This document shows, one piece after another, positions 15,009 to 21,980 of a stretch of DNA of 21,980 nucleotides. The stretch comes from an uncultured Rhodospirillaceae bacterium (GTDB lineage Bacteria > Pseudomonadota > Alphaproteobacteria > RF32 > CAG-239). Made by a program: the position numbers and the translations under genes. The notes beneath the pieces were generated by a model, which saw nothing but the letters and a program-made list of their open reading frames with translations, ran no database searches and was not told the DNA's origin. Position 1 is the first letter of the stretch, and each line of letters opens with the position of its first letter. The stretch lies in the NCBI GenBank assembly GCA_900313185.1, contig OMQI01000132.1:1-21980 (forward strand), given 5' to 3'.

Positions 15009-16046
15009 ATGAAAAAAATATTCGCATTTTTCTGTTTTATGTTGATAGCTTCGCAAGCCTTTGCAAAGCTTGATTATGCCGTGACCATTCCGGTTGATAT
15101 GGATGCGGAAAATTCGGTGATTGCCAAAGATAAAGCAATGCAACAAGCACAACGGCAGGCATTTTTGGAAGTAGCCGGAAAACTGACTTCAGAAGAAAAT
15201 GTCCAAAAATTATCTGAGTTGACGGACGATAAAATTATGCGTTTTGTGCAATCGGTCAGCGTGGCAGATGAAAAATCGGGTGGAACCAAATATATCGCCA
15301 ATTTAACCGTACAAATCAACGAACAATTGCTGAAAGATTATATGGCGGAAAATGAGATGATAAAGCCTGATGCACAGGAATTGTTGGTGATTCCGGTGTT
15401 TAAGAACAGTCCGCACGGATACCCTCTGTTGTGGGAAGGAGATAATGTTTGGCGCCAAAGTTGGCGTGCAAAGGGCTTGATAAAATTCGGAGTTATGCAA
15501 TTAAGAACCATCGGCGAGCATTTTCGCAATATTGATGATTTAAGCGCTGAAAGAGCGTTGTATATGAGCAGTTCTTTATATGAACAGATAAGCGAAATGA
15601 ACGGTTCTGACAGGGTATACGTTATTTTGGCCGAGGTGATGGAAAACGGCGATTTAAAGGTTACGCTTAAAAATGAAAAAAACAAAACCGAAGAGAGTTT
15701 TGCCGTGTATAACGACGGAGAATCCAATGTTTTTGATAAAGCAATCGAAAAAAGTGTGATGTATATTTCCAATATGGAACGTGAAGCCAAAAATAAAGAG
15801 GGCGGTGCGGTTTCGCAAGGAGTGGTAAATGCCGTCTATGTTTATCAAAATATGAAAGATTGGTTGACCAAAAGTAAAGCATTGGCAGAATTGGAACAGG
15901 TGGAAGGAATCGATACCAAGAGTTTTGGCGGCGGAAAGGTTAACTTTGCCATTCGCTATACAGGTTCTCTTGATGATTTGTGGCTCAGTATGCAAGAAAA
16001 CGGGTTCAGCCACGAGGCAAAAGAAAACTATTTTATTATAAGGTAA
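15009..16046 (+). CDS. DUF2066 domain secreted protein
   Basis: The 345-residue product has a signal peptide (MKKIFAFFCFMLIASQAFA, cleavage before KLDYAV). The DUF2066 pattern follows: AQRQAFLEVAGKLTSEENVQKL, a VQSVSVADEKSGGTKYIANLTVQ strand segment, LLVIPVFKN and WEGDNVWRQSW. The C-terminal segment AELEQVEGIDTKSFGGGKVNFAIRYTGS resembles the tail of these proteins. DUF2066 proteins have no known activity. In Alphaproteobacteria the gene often precedes an AI-2E-type permease gene, as it does here with a 3-base gap, so a shared envelope role is likely. Weak GTAG-type ribosome site before the ATG. Confidence 0.8.
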   Translation: MKKIFAFFCFMLIASQAFAKLDYAVTIPVDMDAENSVIAKDKAMQQAQRQAFLEVAGKLTSEENVQKLSELTDDKIMRFVQSVSVADEKSGGTKYIANLTVQINEQLLKDYMAENEMIKPDAQELLVIPVFKNSPHGYPLLWEGDNVWRQSWRAKGLIKFGVMQLRTIGEHFRNIDDLSAERALYMSSSLYEQISEMNGSDRVYVILAEVMENGDLKVTLKNEKNKTEESFAVYNDGESNVFDKAIEKSVMYISNMEREAKNKEGGAVSQGVVNAVYVYQNMKDWLTKSKALAELEQVEGIDTKSFGGGKVNFAIRYTGSLDDLWLSMQENGFSHEAKENYFIIR

Positions 16047-16049
16047 GAA

Positions 16050-17120
16050 ATGAATAAACAAGAGGTAAACAATCAACGTGTTATGTTGATTTTGGCGGTT
16101 TTTTTGATATGCGGTATTTTGTTATATGCGCTTCGTTCGGTTTTGTTACCGTTTGTGGTGGGTATTGCCGTGGCATATTTTTTGGATCCGGCGGTAAATA
16201 AGTTGGAAAATTCATTAAAGTTTTCCCGTTCATTGGCAACTACGATGGTTTTGGGATTGTTTTTGCTGATTTTGCTTCCGGTTATTGCCGTTTTGGGAAG
16301 TATGGCATTTTCGCAAATTAGTGATTTTTTGAGTAATTTACCGCAATATGTCGACGGGTTTGTGAAAAAACTTAAGGTTTGGCTTGAACAGGTAAAAGAA
16401 TATCTTCCGCCTCTGGAAAATAATAATTTGAATAATTTGTGGCAAGGTCGTCAAGGGGAGTCTATAAAGCCGTTGGTGAATGTAATTAAAAAAATTGCCG
16501 AGAACGGTTTTGCTTTGGTCAATGTGTTGTCACTGTTGTTGATTTCGCCGGTTGTGGCGTTTTATATGTTGCGTGATTGGCATAACTTTACCGGCAGAAT
16601 ATTGGCATTGGTGCCGAAAAAACACAAGAAAAACGTTACGGATGCGGCTAAAGCGATTAACCGGATTATATCTGGGTACTTACGTGGACAATTGTTGGTT
16701 TGTATCTTTTTAGGCAGCTTTTATGCGTTGGGATTATGGTTGGTAGGTTTAAAATTAGGGTTATTAATCGGATTTTTGGCCGGAATAATTTCCTTTATTC
16801 CGTACGTCGGTTCAATATCGGGATTTTTAATGGCAATGATTTTGGTGGTTTCTCAATATGGAACGCTGCCGAAAATTTTGGCAGTAATCGCTGTGTTTGG
16901 AGTCGGACAGTTTTTGGAAGGAAACTTTTTAACACCTAAATTGGTAGGCGAAAATATCGGTTTGCATCCGGTTTGGGTTATGTTTGCTTTGCTTGCCGGC
17001 GGTGTATTGCTCGGGCTTTTAGGTATGATTATTGCCGTTCCGGTGGCAGCCTGTATCGGAGTATTGTTGCGCTTTATGATTCGTCGTTATAAAAACAGCG
17101 CCATTTATTTGGAAAGTTAA
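16050..17120 (+). CDS. AI-2E family (PerM/YdiK-like) membrane permease
   Basis: Polytopic inner-membrane protein of 356 residues with about seven or eight membrane segments. The family signs are the N-terminal pair of helices (MLILAVFLICGILLYALRSVLLPFVVG), the AVAYFLDPAVNKLE segment, a soluble central part (about 95-145), FYMLRDW, ISGYLRGQLLVC, and the C-terminal GQFLEGNFLTPKLVGENIGLHPVWVMFALLAGG, which is the most diagnostic stretch. The family includes proteins linked to autoinducer-2 export and others acting as Na+/H+ antiporters, so the substrate is open. AAGG lies 6 bases before the ATG, overlapping the DUF2066 stop. It is the second gene of that operon. Confidence 0.92.
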   Translation: MNKQEVNNQRVMLILAVFLICGILLYALRSVLLPFVVGIAVAYFLDPAVNKLENSLKFSRSLATTMVLGLFLLILLPVIAVLGSMAFSQISDFLSNLPQYVDGFVKKLKVWLEQVKEYLPPLENNNLNNLWQGRQGESIKPLVNVIKKIAENGFALVNVLSLLLISPVVAFYMLRDWHNFTGRILALVPKKHKKNVTDAAKAINRIISGYLRGQLLVCIFLGSFYALGLWLVGLKLGLLIGFLAGIISFIPYVGSISGFLMAMILVVSQYGTLPKILAVIAVFGVGQFLEGNFLTPKLVGENIGLHPVWVMFALLAGGVLLGLLGMIIAVPVAACIGVLLRFMIRRYKNSAIYLES

Positions 17121-17154
17121 ACAAGCGAGAAAATTTTATTAAAGGGGATAATTC

Positions 17155-17214
17155 TTGGCAAATTTGCATCATAATTTTACCCATACGTTTCGTTTTTTTC
17201 ATCAACCCTTTTAT
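17155..17214 (+). pseudogene. Possible decayed 5' end of hdaA
   Basis: After the AI-2E gene, AAAGGGG is followed 8 bases later by TTG, then codons for LANLHHNFTHTFRFFHQPFY and a few more hydrophobic residues. This resembles the start of alphaproteobacterial HdaA (pattern FxHxxxFxxxxFxV), and hdaA often follows the AI-2E gene. No Walker A or other DnaA-like sequence follows; similarity stops near the 3' end of the convergent 17211-18011 gene. Short and low-complexity, so this could be chance. Confidence 0.25.
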
Positions 17215-18011
17215 CTTGTGTTATCACTGCGGTATTTATACATATATTCTTTTTCTTTTGATTTGGTTGATATACCGCAACGTTTTTCCCATTCTATGCA
17301 GGCTTTGTCCGCTCGTCGTCCATATTCTTTGGCTTGATTGAGATAAAAATCGGCGGTTTGGGAATCAAAAAGTTCTTCACGGCATATTTGAACTGCTGTT
17401 TGGCAATAATTCTTCTTTACGGTATTAGCTTCAACCGGACCAAAATATTTATCTTGTACAATGTCTAATATTTCATCAACCATACCTAATTTTCTAACGG
17501 CATCGGTCTGTGGATCTTCTAAATAAAAATCAAGCTCTCTTACCCGTTCTTCTATATCTTCACGGACAGCCTTTTTTTCTTGTTTCAATTGTTTTTTGCG
17601 AAAATATTTTGCAATATCTCTATAAGGAAAATTTTCCTTATCTTTAGATAATTTATAAGCTCCGTAAATAACTTTTCCGTATTGCATAATGTCAACACCA
17701 TGGCTGTGAAAATAAGCATCTTTAGCCATACGTTCTAAATCACTAGGATTTTTTTTGTTAACATAAGTAAGTTGTTTTTCTAAAGCTTGACAGTAAGCGG
17801 TATTGGAACGAGGGAATATATTATGCAGTGCGGCTAAAACACCGTCAAAAGCTCGAAATTTTCTCTCATTACTGACAGCTGAATCCATAATTTCTTGTTG
17901 TCTGTTTTCAATGAACGACCACGCATTATCATCTTCTCTTGAATAGTTTTCGATTGCTTTGTTAAATTCTTTACTACGCAGTTCAAAACGCACATCTTCG
18001 GCTGCACTCAT
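17211..18011 (-). CDS. Hypothetical helical charged protein (266 aa)
   Basis: I do not recognise this protein. It is 266 residues, rich in Lys, Glu, Asp and Arg, with no signal peptide or membrane segment and an almost wholly helical look. A very charged stretch (about 130-160, KKQLKQEKKAVREDIEERVREL) may be coiled coil. There are several Cys and Tyr, and a basic, unstructured C-terminus. ATG 18011 has AGGAG 8 bases upstream. It starts 10 bases after the stop of the GNAT gene, so the two are likely cotranscribed. It is convergent with the AI-2E operon. A lineage-specific protein is likely; the reading frame is well supported by the ribosome site and the long open frame. Confidence 0.72.
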   Translation of the reverse strand: MSAAEDVRFELRSKEFNKAIENYSREDDNAWSFIENRQQEIMDSAVSNERKFRAFDGVLAALHNIFPRSNTAYCQALEKQLTYVNKKNPSDLERMAKDAYFHSHGVDIMQYGKVIYGAYKLSKDKENFPYRDIAKYFRKKQLKQEKKAVREDIEERVRELDFYLEDPQTDAVRKLGMVDEILDIVQDKYFGPVEANTVKKNYCQTAVQICREELFDSQTADFYLNQAKEYGRRADKACIEWEKRCGISTKSKEKEYMYKYRSDNTR

Positions 18012-18021
18012 AACTTTTCTC

Positions 18022-18459
18022 CTAAAGCTCTTTAACCATCTTCATAAAAGTAATGCCTTGCTCGTTAAAGGCTTCGCCTTCAGCATGATAGCCCATTTTT
18101 TCATAGAAACCGACCACAAAAAGCATAGCGTGCATAACAATTTTGCTGTATCCGGCTGCTTTGGCGCGTTTTTCGGCATATTTAACCAACTCTTGTCCGA
18201 CACCTTCACCCTGATAAATGGTATCAACCGCAACTTGCATCAGGCGGATGGTATCATCGCTTACCGGAGCTAAAATCAAGCCACCGACCAGTTTGTTATC
18301 GAGCATTTCCACACAACCGATATGCAGATAATTTGCTTCCTCGGGACGAAAAGAATCCAAAAACTTGAGCCCTAACGGCTCCAGTAAAATTTTATAACGG
18401 AGTTCTACCAGTTCATTGTAACGTGAGGATCCGAAATCAATATCAATCATTTTACGCAC
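18022..18459 (-). CDS. GNAT-family N-acetyltransferase (GTG start)
   Basis: Transfers an acetyl group from acetyl-CoA to an amine; the acceptor is unknown. The 145 residues show the GNAT order: N-terminal helix (YNELVELRYKILLEPLGL), a strand pair (NKLVGGLILAPV), the beta-4/alpha-3 core MQVAVDTIYQGEGVGQEL with the acetyl-CoA loop QGEGVG, AEKRAKAAGYSKIVMHA, and the C-terminal FYEKMGYHAEGEAFNEQGITFMKM. The start is taken as GTG 18459, since AAGGAG lies 7 bases upstream; ATG 18450 would be 16 bases away. Longer starts have no ribosome site. It is divergent from the RNase J-like gene. Confidence 0.88.
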   Translation of the reverse strand: MRKMIDIDFGSSRYNELVELRYKILLEPLGLKFLDSFRPEEANYLHIGCVEMLDNKLVGGLILAPVSDDTIRLMQVAVDTIYQGEGVGQELVKYAEKRAKAAGYSKIVMHAMLFVVGFYEKMGYHAEGEAFNEQGITFMKMVKEL

Positions 18460-18507
18460 GGCTTTTCTCCTTAAAATAAATTTCAAAAAAAACATATACT
18501 TTCGCCT

Positions 18508-18536
18508 ATTAAAACACATTTTTGACATTTTGACAA
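18508..18536 (-). promoter_or_regulatory. Promoter of the GNAT/hypothetical operon
   Basis: Minus strand: TTGTCA (18536-18531), 17 bases, TTTAAT (18513-18508), near-consensus. It lies about 50 bases upstream of the GTG. A direct repeat TTTGACA occurs twice, 9 bases apart, across the -35 and spacer (plus strand 18522-18535). Confidence 0.6.
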
Positions 18537-18585
18537 TAATAAAAGCAACGTAATAAAGTATTTTGCAATGTAATTAAAAATTAGG

Positions 18586-18613
18586 TTGATTTTTTGTCAA
18601 AATAAGGTATGAT
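18586..18613 (+). promoter_or_regulatory. Promoter of the RNase J-like gene
   Basis: TTGATT (18586-18591), 16 bases, TATGAT (18608-18613), about 29 bases before the ATG. The -10 is good and the spacer one base short of ideal. Confidence 0.5.
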
Positions 18614-18641
18614 ATAAAAAAGAAATTGATGGAGGTATGCT

Positions 18642-20678
18642 ATGACAAATTCTGAGAACGGGAAAAATCTGTTAAGGTTACTTGGAGGAGTTCCTGCAGG
18701 GAATGACGATGGCATAGGAGCTAACAGCCAAATATTTGAATATACCGAAAATGGTAAAACCACTAGAATTTTGATTGATTTTGGGTTAAAATTACCTTCT
18801 CAAGATATAATGGAAAAACACCCTGAGTTTAGTGGAATTGTACCTGATTTTAGGCAATTCTTTCCGGGAAAAAACGGTGAGCCAGCCGAGTTTCCGTTAG
18901 ACTTAATAGCAGTAACGCATGCTCACGCTGACCATTTGGATGGTTTGATTTATATGACACTCTACGCACAAGCCAATAAATTTAAGATGCCAAAAATTAT
19001 GGGTAGCCAATATACAAAAAATACATTATACGGACTTCTTAAGCAAAATAATTTACCAAAAGGTGAGTATCCGGAGTTTGATGTTGTAGAGCCTTGTAAG
19101 TGTAAAAAATATGGTGATGTAAATATTACAGAAAAAACTTTACCGGTTTCGCATCCGGTACCCGGAGCATATGCTTATATTATTGAAACACCTACGGGAG
19201 GAATTTATCATAAAGGCGATAACCGAATGTCTTTATCAAATATCGGGGTTGGTGGTAATAATCAGATGACGATAGGAATGTTGCGTAAGTCTAAAATTAC
19301 GCACTATACTGTAGATTCCACTTCTTCCGGTAATGAGATGACTGCGGAAATGGAAAATATAACTATTGAAACTGAAGTAAATGAAACAAAATCTTTTATC
19401 AGAGAAAATAAGGGTAGAGGAATATTTGTACCGGTAATTTCTCGTAGTATTGAAAATTATCTGCCGACACTTATTGCTGCAAAGGAGGAAGGGAAAAAGG
19501 TATTTATTGACGGTTATCAAGCTCGCTGGGCTTTTGAAAATTGGCAAAATGATAATACTATCTATTATATGGAAAATGGTGAACTACGTTCAACTTCAAG
19601 TAAGAATATGAAATCTTTACGCGATAAAGGAATAAAAATTTATGCTGCCGAAGATTTTAAAGAGACGGTTTGGGATTTTGATAATATCACACATTCCAAT
19701 GCTAAAAATTACAACAAAAGTGTAGGTGTTAAAGATCAATTGGTAATTATCAGCGGGGCTTTAGGAGAACAGTCAAGAGACAAACGCTCCGGAGCAGTTC
19801 GTATAGCTGAAGAAACGCATCAGTATTTTTTTGATGGCAAAGATAAGGCTTGGCTATATTCACAAAGACTTATTGAACAATTAGGGGCAGATAAAGTTAT
19901 TGAACTTATGAGGAAAAATTGCCGTAGTGGTGCAAACATTGGGGTAAATTTCCTAAGCGAACCTGTTTTGCGTAAGAAAGGGGCTTATGATATTCTGAAA
20001 GTTGCCAGAATTTTAAAACTTCAACTTTCGGGACATAGCACGAAAGAAGGTACAAGGGAAGACGGAAATATAATTGCGTCTAATACTAAAAATTTCAAAG
20101 ATTACCAAAAAGAAGGTTTAAGATTGCAAGCTTTAGCTGTTCACGGTAATGAAGAGCAAAGAGAAAACAGTGTGAGAGCCTTAGCCGATGACAAGCGTAT
20201 TGAATGCCACAATTTTTGCAACGGCGATGTGATAGAATTGGCTCCCGGCGTTTCTAAATTGGTGGAACATATTGATATTGCAGATCAGAAGTTTTTGGGA
20301 ATTATCAATGAGCCGGAAAGTGGAGAGATTGTATTTAAGTCATTGGATGGTGTTTACGAAGAAAAATTGTCGGGCGAAGATTTGGTACTTCCTAAACTAA
20401 GTGGGGTAAGAGGGAGAATATTTGTTAACACAAATGAAAAAGAGTTAAACAGAGCTAAAGCTCTGGAAGAAGAGGGCGGTAAAGGCTCAATGAACAAATG
20501 GGTTATAAAAAGCGGTAAAAACGCCGGAAAAACCAAAAAATTACCAATGAGCAACGAGGAACGCCGTCGCAAAATCGAAGAAAAAATTGCGAAAAAATCT
20601 GAGCGTATGGAGAAAAACAAAAATCGCAAAGATGCCCGTCGTCAAAAACAAAGAGGTTATTCAGGGTTTGAAATGTAA
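18642..20678 (+). CDS. RNase J-like beta-CASP metallo-beta-lactamase nuclease with long basic tail
   Basis: RNase J proteins cut RNA internally and chew it from the 5' end, using two zinc ions. The 678 residues have LIDFGLKLP (44-52), HAHADHLDGL (93-102, the HxHxDH zinc motif), SHPVPG (170-175), KGDNRMS with Asp193, DSTSSG (225-230), the beta-CASP phrase SGALGEQ (371-377), SGHSTKEG (463-470) and AVHGNEEQ (499-506). All metal ligands look intact. The N-terminal GGxGEIGKN phrase is altered to GGVPAGNDDGIGANS. At 678 residues it is over 100 longer than usual RNase J. The extra includes an atypical C-terminal region and a very basic, Arg/Lys-rich tail (about 636-672) that could bind RNA. GGAGG is 6 bases before the ATG. 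It may be a paralogue, not the main RNase J. Confidence 0.88.
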   Translation: MTNSENGKNLLRLLGGVPAGNDDGIGANSQIFEYTENGKTTRILIDFGLKLPSQDIMEKHPEFSGIVPDFRQFFPGKNGEPAEFPLDLIAVTHAHADHLDGLIYMTLYAQANKFKMPKIMGSQYTKNTLYGLLKQNNLPKGEYPEFDVVEPCKCKKYGDVNITEKTLPVSHPVPGAYAYIIETPTGGIYHKGDNRMSLSNIGVGGNNQMTIGMLRKSKITHYTVDSTSSGNEMTAEMENITIETEVNETKSFIRENKGRGIFVPVISRSIENYLPTLIAAKEEGKKVFIDGYQARWAFENWQNDNTIYYMENGELRSTSSKNMKSLRDKGIKIYAAEDFKETVWDFDNITHSNAKNYNKSVGVKDQLVIISGALGEQSRDKRSGAVRIAEETHQYFFDGKDKAWLYSQRLIEQLGADKVIELMRKNCRSGANIGVNFLSEPVLRKKGAYDILKVARILKLQLSGHSTKEGTREDGNIIASNTKNFKDYQKEGLRLQALAVHGNEEQRENSVRALADDKRIECHNFCNGDVIELAPGVSKLVEHIDIADQKFLGIINEPESGEIVFKSLDGVYEEKLSGEDLVLPKLSGVRGRIFVNTNEKELNRAKALEEEGGKGSMNKWVIKSGKNAGKTKKLPMSNEERRRKIEEKIAKKSERMEKNKNRKDARRQKQRGYSGFEM

Positions 20679-20689
20679 ATCGCATTTAG

Positions 20690-20711
20690 TGCTTGCGTTT
20701 TATATGGGTTT
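20690..20711 (+). terminator. Weak hairpin after the RNase J-like gene
   Basis: Around 20680-20703, CGCA and TGCG form a short stem with a 9-base loop, followed by TTTTAT. The stem is only 4 pairs (plus 3 A-T pairs past a bulge), so termination here is uncertain; transcripts may read on into map. Confidence 0.2.
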
Positions 20712-20720
20712 GATTTATGC

Positions 20721-20738
20721 CATATACTAAAGTATGTG
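20721..20738. repeat. Small inverted repeat before map
   Basis: CATATACT, AA, AGTATGTG: 7 of 8 positions pair. It lies just upstream of the map ribosome site (GGAG at 20738). It might affect translation or be an operator, or be chance. Confidence 0.25.
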
Positions 20739-20749
20739 GAGAAGTTTTG

Positions 20750-21550
20750 ATGTATACTAATAAAAATAATATAAAAATATATGACAGTCCGGAAGATTTT
20801 GAGGGAATGCGTAAAGCCGGTAAGGTAGCCGCTGCTTGTCTGGACTACATAGCAGATTATGTGCAAGTTGGTATCACAACCGGAGAGCTTGACGATTTGT
20901 GCCTTAAATTTATGGAAGATAACGGGGCAAAGTCAGCTTGCTTAGGATATAGAGGATATCCGAAAGCAACTTGTATATCAATAAATCAGGTGATTTGCCA
21001 CGGTATTCCGGATTATGAACGCAAACTTGCCGACGGCGATATTTTAAACATTGATGTTACCGCTATTGTTGACGGATATTACGGCGATACCAGTCGTATG
21101 TACTTTGCCGGAAAGCCTAAAGTAAAAGGTAAACGTTTGTGTGAAGTGACCTATGAATGTTTGATGCGTGGCATTGATGTGGTAAAGCCGGGGGCACATT
21201 TTGGCGATATTGGTGCAGTAATTGAGGAATATGCGCATAAATACGGATATTCGGTGGTTGATATGTTTTGCGGCCACGGTTTAGGCAAAGTTTTTCACGA
21301 TGAGCCAAATGTTATGCATTGCGGTAGAAAAGGTACCGGTCCGATTATGGAAGAGGGGATGTTTTTTACCATTGAGCCGATGATAAATTTAGGTAAAAAA
21401 GATGGTGTTATTCTTTCAAACGGGTGGACGGCCGTGACTTGTGACCACGCTTGGTCAGCTCAATTTGAGCATTCAATGGGCGTAACCAAAGACGGGGTTG
21501 AAGTTTTCACATATTCTCCGAAAGGTTTGGATAAGCCACCGTATAAATAA
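20750..21550 (+). CDS. map: Methionine aminopeptidase, type I
   Basis: Removes the N-terminal Met from new proteins at the ribosome; essential metal enzyme. The 266 residues show the pita-bread fold residues: ICHGIPD (His about 83), LNIDVTAIVDGYYGDTSRMY with the two metal-binding Asp residues, CGHGLGKVFHDEPNV (metal His and active-site His), EEGMFFTIEPMIN (metal Glu) and the C-terminal AQFEHSMGVT with the last metal Glu. No N-terminal Cys-rich extension. ATG 20750 is chosen because GGAG lies 8 bases upstream and the product matches the usual length; the frame opens 33 bases earlier. It starts 71 bases after the RNase J-like gene and precedes radC by 19 bases, a common alphaproteobacterial pair. 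Confidence 0.97.
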   Translation: MYTNKNNIKIYDSPEDFEGMRKAGKVAAACLDYIADYVQVGITTGELDDLCLKFMEDNGAKSACLGYRGYPKATCISINQVICHGIPDYERKLADGDILNIDVTAIVDGYYGDTSRMYFAGKPKVKGKRLCEVTYECLMRGIDVVKPGAHFGDIGAVIEEYAHKYGYSVVDMFCGHGLGKVFHDEPNVMHCGRKGTGPIMEEGMFFTIEPMINLGKKDGVILSNGWTAVTCDHAWSAQFEHSMGVTKDGVEVFTYSPKGLDKPPYK

Positions 21551-21569
21551 TCTCCAAAGAGGTACATAG

Positions 21570-21980
21570 ATGACTACAAAGGTTGAAGAAAAACCATTAT
21601 ATTTAGGCCATAGAGAACGGTTAAGACAGCGCTTTATGGTTGATGACGGTGCGAGTATGCCGGATTATGAATTGTTGGAATTATTGCTGACAATGGCTAT
21701 ACCCAGACGAGATGTAAAACCTTTGGCGAAAAATTTAATAAGTCATTTCGGAGATATCGGCGAAGTTTTGCACGCACCTGCTCACGAGTTGATGGATGCC
21801 GGGGTCAGCCCGAATGCAATCGTTTTAATCAGATTGGTAGCGACTTGCGGTATGCGTTCGGCGTATGCGGGGTTTCGTGATTCAGATGAGCCTATTTTCA
21901 GTAATTGGATACAATTTGAAGAGTATTGCCGTGAAAAAATGGCGTATAAGGAAATTGAAGAATTCAGAGTGTTCTTTTTA
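21570..21980 (+). CDS. radC: RadC/DUF2466-family JAB-domain protein (5' part, runs off right edge)
   Basis: An ATG at 21570 opens a frame that stays open to the last base, 137 codons. The product reads MTTKVEEKPLYLGHRERLRQ, then RFMVDDGASMPDYELLELLLTMAIPRRDVKPLAKNLISHFG, the N-terminal helical (RuvA-like) region of RadC, and the start of the JAB/MPN domain (EEYCREKMAYKEIEEFRVFFL). The zinc-binding HxH and downstream Asp would be beyond the window. RadC proteins are predicted JAB metalloproteins; a role in DNA repair was proposed and is disputed. AAGAGG is 8 bases before the ATG. It follows map by 19 bases and is likely cotranscribed. Confidence 0.93.
   Translation, partial: MTTKVEEKPLYLGHRERLRQRFMVDDGASMPDYELLELLLTMAIPRRDVKPLAKNLISHFGDIGEVLHAPAHELMDAGVSPNAIVLIRLVATCGMRSAYAGFRDSDEPIFSNWIQFEEYCREKMAYKEIEEFRVFFL

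Noticed and set aside
15338..16076. Long minus-strand frames (up to 150 codons) opposite the DUF2066 gene
   Set aside because: No ribosome sites or recognisable domains; the plus-strand frame has a signal peptide and family pattern.
15009..17120. Quorum-sensing operon reading of the AI-2E gene
   Set aside because: The family name reflects one early member; no luxS or receptor gene is present, and the DUF2066 partner gives no support.
17211..18459. Toxin-antitoxin reading of the GNAT/hypothetical pair
   Set aside because: GNAT toxins usually follow a small DNA-binding antitoxin; here the GNAT is first and the partner is a 266-residue protein without a visible DNA-binding motif.

Overview
The window is an AT-rich, densely packed chromosomal segment of a fermentative, Gram-negative alphaproteobacterium. 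The alphaproteobacterial marks are a DUF2155 protein beside MlaD-family genes, a DUF2066 protein followed by an AI-2E-type permease, and a map-radC pair. A short pta-ackA operon points to acetate fermentation, and MlaD, L,D-carboxypeptidase and Mur ligase homologues imply an outer membrane and a peptidoglycan sacculus. Low GC, very short intergenic gaps, tail-to-tail overlaps and TTG/GTG starts suggest a streamlined, perhaps gut- or host-associated lineage. That placement is inferred, not proven. I see no tRNA, rRNA, IS element, prophage or CRISPR array.

Layout. 1-268 (minus): 5' part of a secreted Tyr/Gln-rich protein that runs off the left edge. 367-660 (minus): small acidic protein, divergent from 736-1425 (plus), an M50B-like membrane metallopeptidase. 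4707-1402 (minus): three-gene cell-wall operon of a secreted coiled-coil protein, a MurC/Mpl-type Mur ligase and an S66 L,D-carboxypeptidase homologue whose nucleophile position is Cys. 4821-5426 (plus): TetR regulator with a possible operator inside its own promoter. 7045-5423 (minus): two tandem MlaD-family proteins and a DUF2155 protein. 7183-11169 (plus): ABC ATPase, fused GldF-GldG-like permease/auxiliary protein and DUF4340-like protein, forming a Gld-type ABC complex. 12621-11170 (minus): GT39-like membrane glycosyltransferase. 14879-12677 (minus): pta-ackA, ending in a strong terminator only about 8 bases upstream of the glycosyltransferase start. 15009-17120 (plus): DUF2066 protein and AI-2E-type permease, followed by what may be the decayed first codons of hdaA. 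18459-17211 (minus): GNAT acetyltransferase and an unrecognised helical protein. 18642-20678 (plus): long RNase J-like beta-CASP nuclease with a basic tail. 20750-21550 and 21570 to the right edge (plus): map and radC.

Most of the window serves the envelope: peptidoglycan turnover, lipid trafficking, the Gld-like ABC complex, a lipid-linked-sugar glycosyltransferase and secreted proteins of unknown role. The rest is central housekeeping (acetate metabolism, RNA decay, N-terminal Met removal). The best leads for something new are the Cys-type L,D-carboxypeptidase translationally coupled to an atypical Mur ligase, the fused Gld-type ABC operon in a non-Bacteroidetes genome, the MlaD pair without MlaE/MlaF, and the extended RNase J paralogue. 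All motif calls were made by eye; no database search or structure prediction was run.
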